From NCBI GenBank assembly GCA_933207985.1, contig OW240918.1:19289673-19353672 (forward strand): a DNA stretch of 64,000 nt, given 5' to 3'. Position 1 is the first letter of the stretch. Each line of letters begins with the position of its first letter. Below, in pieces: positions 58,565 to 64,000 of the stretch. This DNA is from Pelobates cultripes (Eukaryota; Chordata; Amphibia; Anura; Pelobatidae). Below the pieces are notes generated by a model. That model ran no database searches, had not been told where the DNA came from, and saw only the letters and a program-made list of their open reading frames with translations. The translations under genes were made by a program, and so were the position numbers.

Positions 58565-60595
58565 TTCTGCACCGAGGGGACAATTTACAGATAGTATGTT
58601 GTCTGGTACTGTGTAATATTTATAGGACGATATCCGGGTTTGGACTACTTAAGTTAAGTAAATAATTTACATTGTTATCTATTGGACATATATATATAAT
58701 GCATCTCTTAAATACTGCCACTTTCTACTAAGGCTACTCAGGATTATATATTTTGATTATGTCAATACCAGCTATGCAAGTCACATAAATAAGTATCGAG
58801 ACAATATTGAAAGTACCCCAATTAGAGAGATCTTTGGACAAGGGAGTTGGATACTCGGGACCTAATAAGGACTATATGATTTATATTGGGGCCAAGTAAA
58901 TTATGGAACTCTGTATCTTATGGACTTTCTATTTATCAGGATCAGGGGACTGGGCATCCAGTTATTATTGGGTTGTGGAGACTGAGGACCTCTAGTCTTG
59001 TCATTACATTAGCATCCTGCATCTCAAGCAGGTGAAGGAAGTGGTATAAGCCATTTGCTGGTCTCCTCCATGGCCTATTAATCCCTTTACTCCACTGGAC
59101 ATGGAGTGGAGGAATAGATGATCATTCACCTGTCCCCACTGGATACTAAAAGGGTCAAGCAGACCTAATTTTTTTTAAAACCTTATTAACAAGCACTAAG
59201 GTTTTAGGGAGCTATGGAAACACTGCCTTTTCATAGAATAGGCAGCATTTGTGGTGCTGAGACTGCGGTGTCAGTCTCTACATCAAAACCAATCAATTAA
59301 GTTGTAGTGATTCTAGTTCTAAGATTGTCCCTTTATCTATCAATTTGGGAAACCAAAAATACCAAAGACATAACATCAAAGACATGTTAACATGTTAAAC
59401 AAAATAAGTACAATTTCTCGCTCGGGTCAGGTCTCATTTGACTTTAGCGGGCTCCTCATTAAGTACAGAGTGTGTAAATCTTCCTAAATAAAGTTGGATT
59501 TGTCCTCAATAAAATGAGCATTTAGGTTGGTGACAGGTTCAATGTAATATCTGGAATTGGCAGTTAGTAGCACCAATGTTGTGCTCTAGAATGTAAGCTG
59601 GATATTCTTTTGGAAGAAATGAAAGCTAACACGAAAATTGAATTTGCAATCCTCTAGCAGTATATGAGGATTTAAAATACCAGATGGTTGCAACGAGCGG
59701 TTGGAGAATTTTCTTCCAAAATTCAGGGTAACTGACTGAGTAAATTAAATTTACTTGTCTTATTCTTTCCTATAAATTCTGTATTGGGAATTGAACTCTG
59801 CAGGTGCATTGCATTTTTTATAGCGTTTTAATTCACAAATCAACACACCATGGCACATTTAATAACTCCAAAATGAGACCATTGAGGAAATTACTTACCA
59901 AAAAAAATTAATCAGAGAAGGAACGGGGAAATCTGAAGACAACTGTGCAGCATGGGTAACTTTTACTTTTTTTGTCTTATCTTTCATTGTGCTTCATTGT
60001 TTAGAGCAATGTGTAGGTAGTATTGTAGAAACGGCATGCCTCCAATTTTACTTTTATGTAGGAAATTATATTTTTATAACTCTCTCCACTCAACCACTCC
60101 CTGTAATAAGACATATTTTACTCTAATTAAAAACATGTATCTCCCTTTCTTGCTAAAGATCTCTGAGTACAGTTTTTACAGGACATAATCACCATCTGAT
60201 AATATTATGATTTATACTAAGTTTTATATGAATTAATTTGTGATATGAGAATTAGTGCTTACATGAGTTACTGTGTTGCTTGTACTAAACGGATATCTAA
60301 GGTTACAAATTCAAAACTACTTTAAAATTCTCAGTTTTATTTTAAACATCATGCTATGTATTCCTCTGTGTTTCTATATTTGAGGCCAGAAATCTTCTTT
60401 CATTTTTGTTTTAGTATAACTCACTCCAGTCTCATGCAAACTCCTTCCATATATCGCAATGGTCACATTGTGGTCAGCGTGCATACACTATGTTTTGCTC
60501 CCAAGTAGATTTTTATCAAGGGACCATGTTGCTACCACGTCTGTTAATCCAGTTGCAGATCTCAGCTGTAGTCAGCTTTCACATTCGATGGATTG
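58565..60595. other. Intergenic DNA, nothing recognised
   Basis: No supported gene or element between the two family B MITEs. Confidence 0.5.
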
Positions 60596-60601
60596 GCAGT
60601 G

Positions 60602-61072
60602 TTAAAGGACCACTATAGTGCCAGGAAAACATACTCGTTTTCCTGGCACTATAGTGCCCTGAGGGTGCCCCACCCTCAGGGACCCCCTCCCGCCCGGCTC
60701 TGGAAAGGGGAAAGGGGTAAAAACTTACCTTTTTCCAGCGCTGGGCGGGAGCTCTCCTCCTCCGATCCTCCCGTCGGCTGGAGATAGCCACTTGTAGCGG
60801 CAAGAGCTGCGCGTTCAACGATTAGCATAGGAAAGCATTATCAATGCTTTCCACATGAACACTAGTGCTCTCACTGTGAAATACGGTGAAATCACTGGCA
60901 TATCTGCACATCAATAGACAGCCGTAAACTTTGAAACTTAACCGATTCATAAACATAGCAGTTTCTCTGAAACTGCTATGTTTATAAAAGAATGGGTTAA
61001 CCCTAGCTGGACCTGGCACCCAGACCACTTCATTAAGCTGAAGTGGTCTGGGTGCCTAGAGTGGTCCTTTAA
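60602..61072 (-). mobile_element. T2/Kolobok-like foldback MITE, family B, copy 2 (inverted)
   Basis: TTAAAGGACCACTATAGTGC at the left and GAGTGGTCCTTTAA at the right, TTAA at both edges. It is the reverse complement of 58069-58559 with the same three hairpins and the same GC-rich core (CCCGCCCGGCTCTGGAAAGG). The pair, 2.0 kb apart in opposite orientation, could form one large inverted repeat. Confidence 0.9.
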
Positions 61073-61079
61073 ATATCCT

Positions 61080-61800
61080 ATGTTGATGTTGTCTCCTCTA
61101 TATATTGATTACCCATTCAACAATAGTCCTAACCTGTCACCACCTCTCCCTTAAAATTTGCTAATGTTTATTATTAAAAGTACATGAAAAGACATGTTGG
61201 GCTCCTGTTAATGAGCATTTAGACTGCACTACCAAAAAAAAAACAAAAAAAAAACACAAGGGTGGAAAAGGGTTTAAATAACACCATACCAATGAATGTA
61301 AAAACTACATGTGAATAATTAAATATGTCTTAGGGGCATATATGTTCCAAATAAAGAACATCTAGCTGAAATACTAATGCACACTAAAATAGAACTATAC
61401 ACATATTATATAGCTCTAATGGTAAATGCTCGATGTTAAAATAGCCCCAGAAAAGGGGATTATAGTCCAATGGATGTCCACACAATAACGTTAAACCTGA
61501 CAGTCTGTTGCTGCTTCTCCAAAGAACTGTCCTTCTATAATTCTTTGTCAGTAATTTAGAAGACATAACTATGGTACGAGTTGATGCTATATGAATAACA
61601 ATAATAATAATACCTAGAAGCCCAAAATAGACAGGCTTTTATGGTGCAGTAGGTTTATTGAAACTTAAAAAAATACATGAAAGCACACATAAGATCCCCT
61701 ATTCCCCTATGGTAGTCTACTCACAAAATTGGAAATATGTGGGACACAATCAAAGAAGTTAGTATGATCCTTTAGTTGTCTTGCCTATGTAGTAGATAAT
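61080..61800. other. Intergenic DNA, nothing recognised
   Basis: AT-rich. No supported feature. Confidence 0.5.
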
Positions 61801-61819
61801 CCGATCCTCCTAGAGATTC

Positions 61820-63330
61820 CGCTGGTTGCAAGCTCTGCCATTTTAAACCATGCGAAAGACCAGCGGTGTTCAGCGCAGATTCTATGGAACTAAAAACGGA
61901 CACTCTTTCTGCCGAACACCGCTGAAAACCCGCAGACCACCCTTCTCAGTCGACAAGGCATGTGAACACCGGCCGTTCGGGAGTTTGGATTATACGAATG
62001 GACTTAACCCAGATAGCCATCCCATGGAGTCAATCGCATACCGAAAGACTGTAATTGTCATGGGGTAACACTTCTGGGTTCGGCACTCAGCTGTGAGGAG
62101 CCAGACCCCACCCCCTTTGACACAGCTCGGACGGTATTTAGGGAGACTGGGCCAGAGAGAGGGTGCTTGGTGATTGTGTGTGAGCTGCCTCCGTGAGACC
62201 CCGGGCTCCACAGGCTCAGCTACTGGGAGCTACTTCCACCAGACTTACCTCTACACAAGCTCAGGCAAGCCGTCCCAGCCTTTGAGCCGATTCAAGGATT
62301 GCTGCATGCCAGAAAGGATTACTGGAGAACGTATACTTTGCTACTTTACAAGTGGACCATATCTCTGAACTATTGGAGGACTACACATATTAACATTAAG
62401 TATATCTTTCAGCTATTTGTCTACAATATCATTTAATAATGAACTAATGCTCAAATCTTCACTGCTTCAAGCTATTAATTATATGGAGGACAACTCCCAT
62501 CATGTTTATTCACTATGAACTGTTTCTTGCTTTGCAAAGACACTCAATGCTTCAAGCTACTAATTATATGGAGGACAACTCCCATCATGTTTATTCACTA
62601 TGAACTGTTCTAGCTTTGCAAATATTCTCAGCTACTTGCTTATTGTTTCTATTGAAGATTATTCTCATGAACTTAAAGAATGTTACTTAATACATCTCTG
62701 AGGAAATACTTAATAATGAACTTTGTGTTGTTGATTACTTGCACTTCTTCTTATTGGATTATTGCCTAAATGCAATTCATTTAAGTTTAACACTTATTAA
62801 AACTTCGGTTGAATCAAGTTACCAGTGATTTTCTCTTTTCTTAAAGCTACAGTATTGATACTTTAAAGTTTCTCAGTTTCTTCACAATTGTAATTAGGGA
62901 GTTTACAAGCTGCAGTTGAGTTCCAATCCAAATCACCCAAGTAGCGTAACAGTTATAGACTTTGACTCCATGGCGATTGAACTGTGCGTATGGGATCTGA
63001 GTGCTATTCGCTAAGAATATGCACTCAGATCCAGGCTATCTGGGGATACGTTGCACAAATGTAATATGTTCGGTTGTTGTGTAGTTATTTATTTATTTAT
63101 TTTTTTTAGACTGATTGCTGGAGCTGAAAGCCGCTTGGTGGAAATACTTGTTCGGCGGCTAGCGACAGTTCGTGGATTATTGTTCGGGAGTTTGATGTAC
63201 TCTTACGGATCCCGTTCGGGAGATTGCTGCTTTCCACTGGTTGTGGTTCGTACACTGAATTACATACGAACGGAGATGAGCAGATTGAGAAGGGGGAAGC
63301 TCAACTAAATGGCGGTTTCACTCCAAGGTC
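61820..63330. mobile_element. Unclassified repeat element (tentative)
   Basis: Both edges are GC-richer than the surroundings and carry repeated CCGAAC or GTTCGG motifs in opposite orientation. CCCAGATAGCC and CCATGGAGTCAA occur at about 62007-62033 and, inverted, at about 62966-63044. The centre holds a tandem duplication and a perfect 12-bp stem hairpin (62993-63032). These suggest a fold-back or terminal-repeat element with decayed ends, but no target duplication or protein was found. Confidence 0.4.
62464..62635. repeat. Tandem duplication, unit about 86 bp
   Basis: Two near-identical units beginning CTTCAAGCTA(T/C)TAATTATA and including GGAGGACAACTCCCATCATG and TTTATTCACTATGAACTGTT. Confidence 0.92.
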
Positions 63331-63686
63331 TCAGGGGTGTCTTAACAACATTCTAATAATGCATGAAATTAAAAGGAAATATGAAAACTCGAATAAAAGT
63401 ATTAATGTTACATTGTGCTTGTGGGAGATTGCTGCACATAAACTAATGCAAGTTATTAGGTCAATGTAGTTTCTAATATAAAAGAAAACATCATTTGGAG
63501 CAGACACTGACTAAAAACCCTGACTAAAAAAAGATGGCTTGTTCAATCAGAGCCCTTTAGGATAGTTTACATCTCCTGTGTAGTTTAACCTCACAGGAGA
63601 TAACAGAATGCCAATTCCAAGTTTCAAATAATCTAACAAAAATATTGCTACTAATTTTGCTACTAATATAAAGAAGAGAAAACTCT

Positions 63687-63690
<4 letters not shown>

Positions 63691-63777
<87 letters not shown>
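63691..63777. repeat. (AT)n microsatellite
   Basis: About 43 AT units, the longest uninterrupted run besides that at 47.65 kb. Confidence 0.97.
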
Positions 63778-63778
<1 letters not shown>

Positions 63779-63891
63779 CAAATATAGCTAAAATCAATTA
63801 CATCAAGTATTTACTATTTTCAAAGATAATAATAATGGCATTGCTTACTACCAGATGCATTAAGTAAAATAAGTAAAATAAAAAAATAAAA

Positions 63892-63892
<1 letters not shown>

Positions 63893-63965
<73 letters not shown>
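63893..63965. repeat. Compound (GT)n(AT)n microsatellite
   Basis: About 16 TG units followed by about 20 TA units, close to the right edge of the window. Confidence 0.96.
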
Positions 63966-63967
<2 letters not shown>

Positions 63968-64000
63968 GGTGGACAGTGCTCCATCTACCCTCTACTCCCT

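Noticed and set aside
1..64000. CRISPR array, bacterial operon or phage-like module
   Set aside because: No regularly spaced identical repeats with unique spacers and no prokaryotic gene organisation. Spliced-gene signals and LINE/DNA transposons show a vertebrate genome.

Overview
The window is vertebrate genomic DNA. The repeat content points to an amphibian, most likely a frog: TTAA-flanked T2/Kolobok-type foldback MITEs, a DIRS-type tyrosine-recombinase retrotransposon, CR1, L2 and L1/Tx1-like LINEs, a Tc1 transposon, hAT elements and long (AT)n and (TATC)n microsatellites. The species is not identified. It is AT-rich, almost gene-free and dominated by transposable-element fossils.

Only one host gene piece is convincing. 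It is the first coding exon of LRP1B on the minus strand (21288 down to 21207): a signal-peptide start MSEFILALVTISGLFPIAKV followed by an ideal splice donor. LRP1B therefore runs right to left. Everything left of 21206 is the 5' part of its first intron, and everything right of about 21.3-21.7 kb is 5' UTR, promoter and upstream intergenic DNA.

Left part (1-21 kb, intron 1): a 2.2-kb hAT-type element with a perfect 8-bp target duplication (258-2451) carries a TG-rich minisatellite and a fold-back hairpin. Then come CR1 fragments, a degenerate minisatellite (4.68-5.29 kb), a T2/Kolobok foldback MITE with an L2 tail inside it (6089-6788), two solo-LTR candidates (7228-8185 and 8320-8945) and a long inverted repeat (8301-9449). 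The second LTR sits in one arm of that inverted repeat, and the other arm preserves the empty site. A decayed L1-like element with ORF1 and endonuclease remnants lies at 14.9-16.0 kb.

Centre (23.2-29.7 kb): a 5.7-kb DIRS-type element on the minus strand (gag, reverse transcriptase, RNase H, tyrosine recombinase; inverted ends and an internal copy of the terminus) is inserted in, and splits, an older minus-strand L2 copy.

Right part (29.7-64 kb): T2/Kolobok-like MITEs in oppositely oriented pairs, a CR1 reverse-transcriptase fragment (32.0-33.0 kb), a hAT MITE with a duplicated unit interrupted by an L2 insertion (36.07-36.8 kb), a hammerhead-ribozyme-like motif in a Penelope-type fragment (45.14-45.20 kb), a tRNA-derived SINE (48.5 kb), a second degenerate minisatellite (49.4-49.9 kb), a dead Tc1 transposon (50438-52213), an internally deleted L1-type insertion with 15-bp target duplications (55812-57004) and a repeat with an internal tandem duplication (61.8-63.3 kb).

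I found no CRISPR array, bacterial gene, rRNA or functional tRNA gene. The items most worth following up are the LRP1B exon, the hammerhead-like motif, the resolved nested insertions and the unusual terminal layout of the DIRS element.
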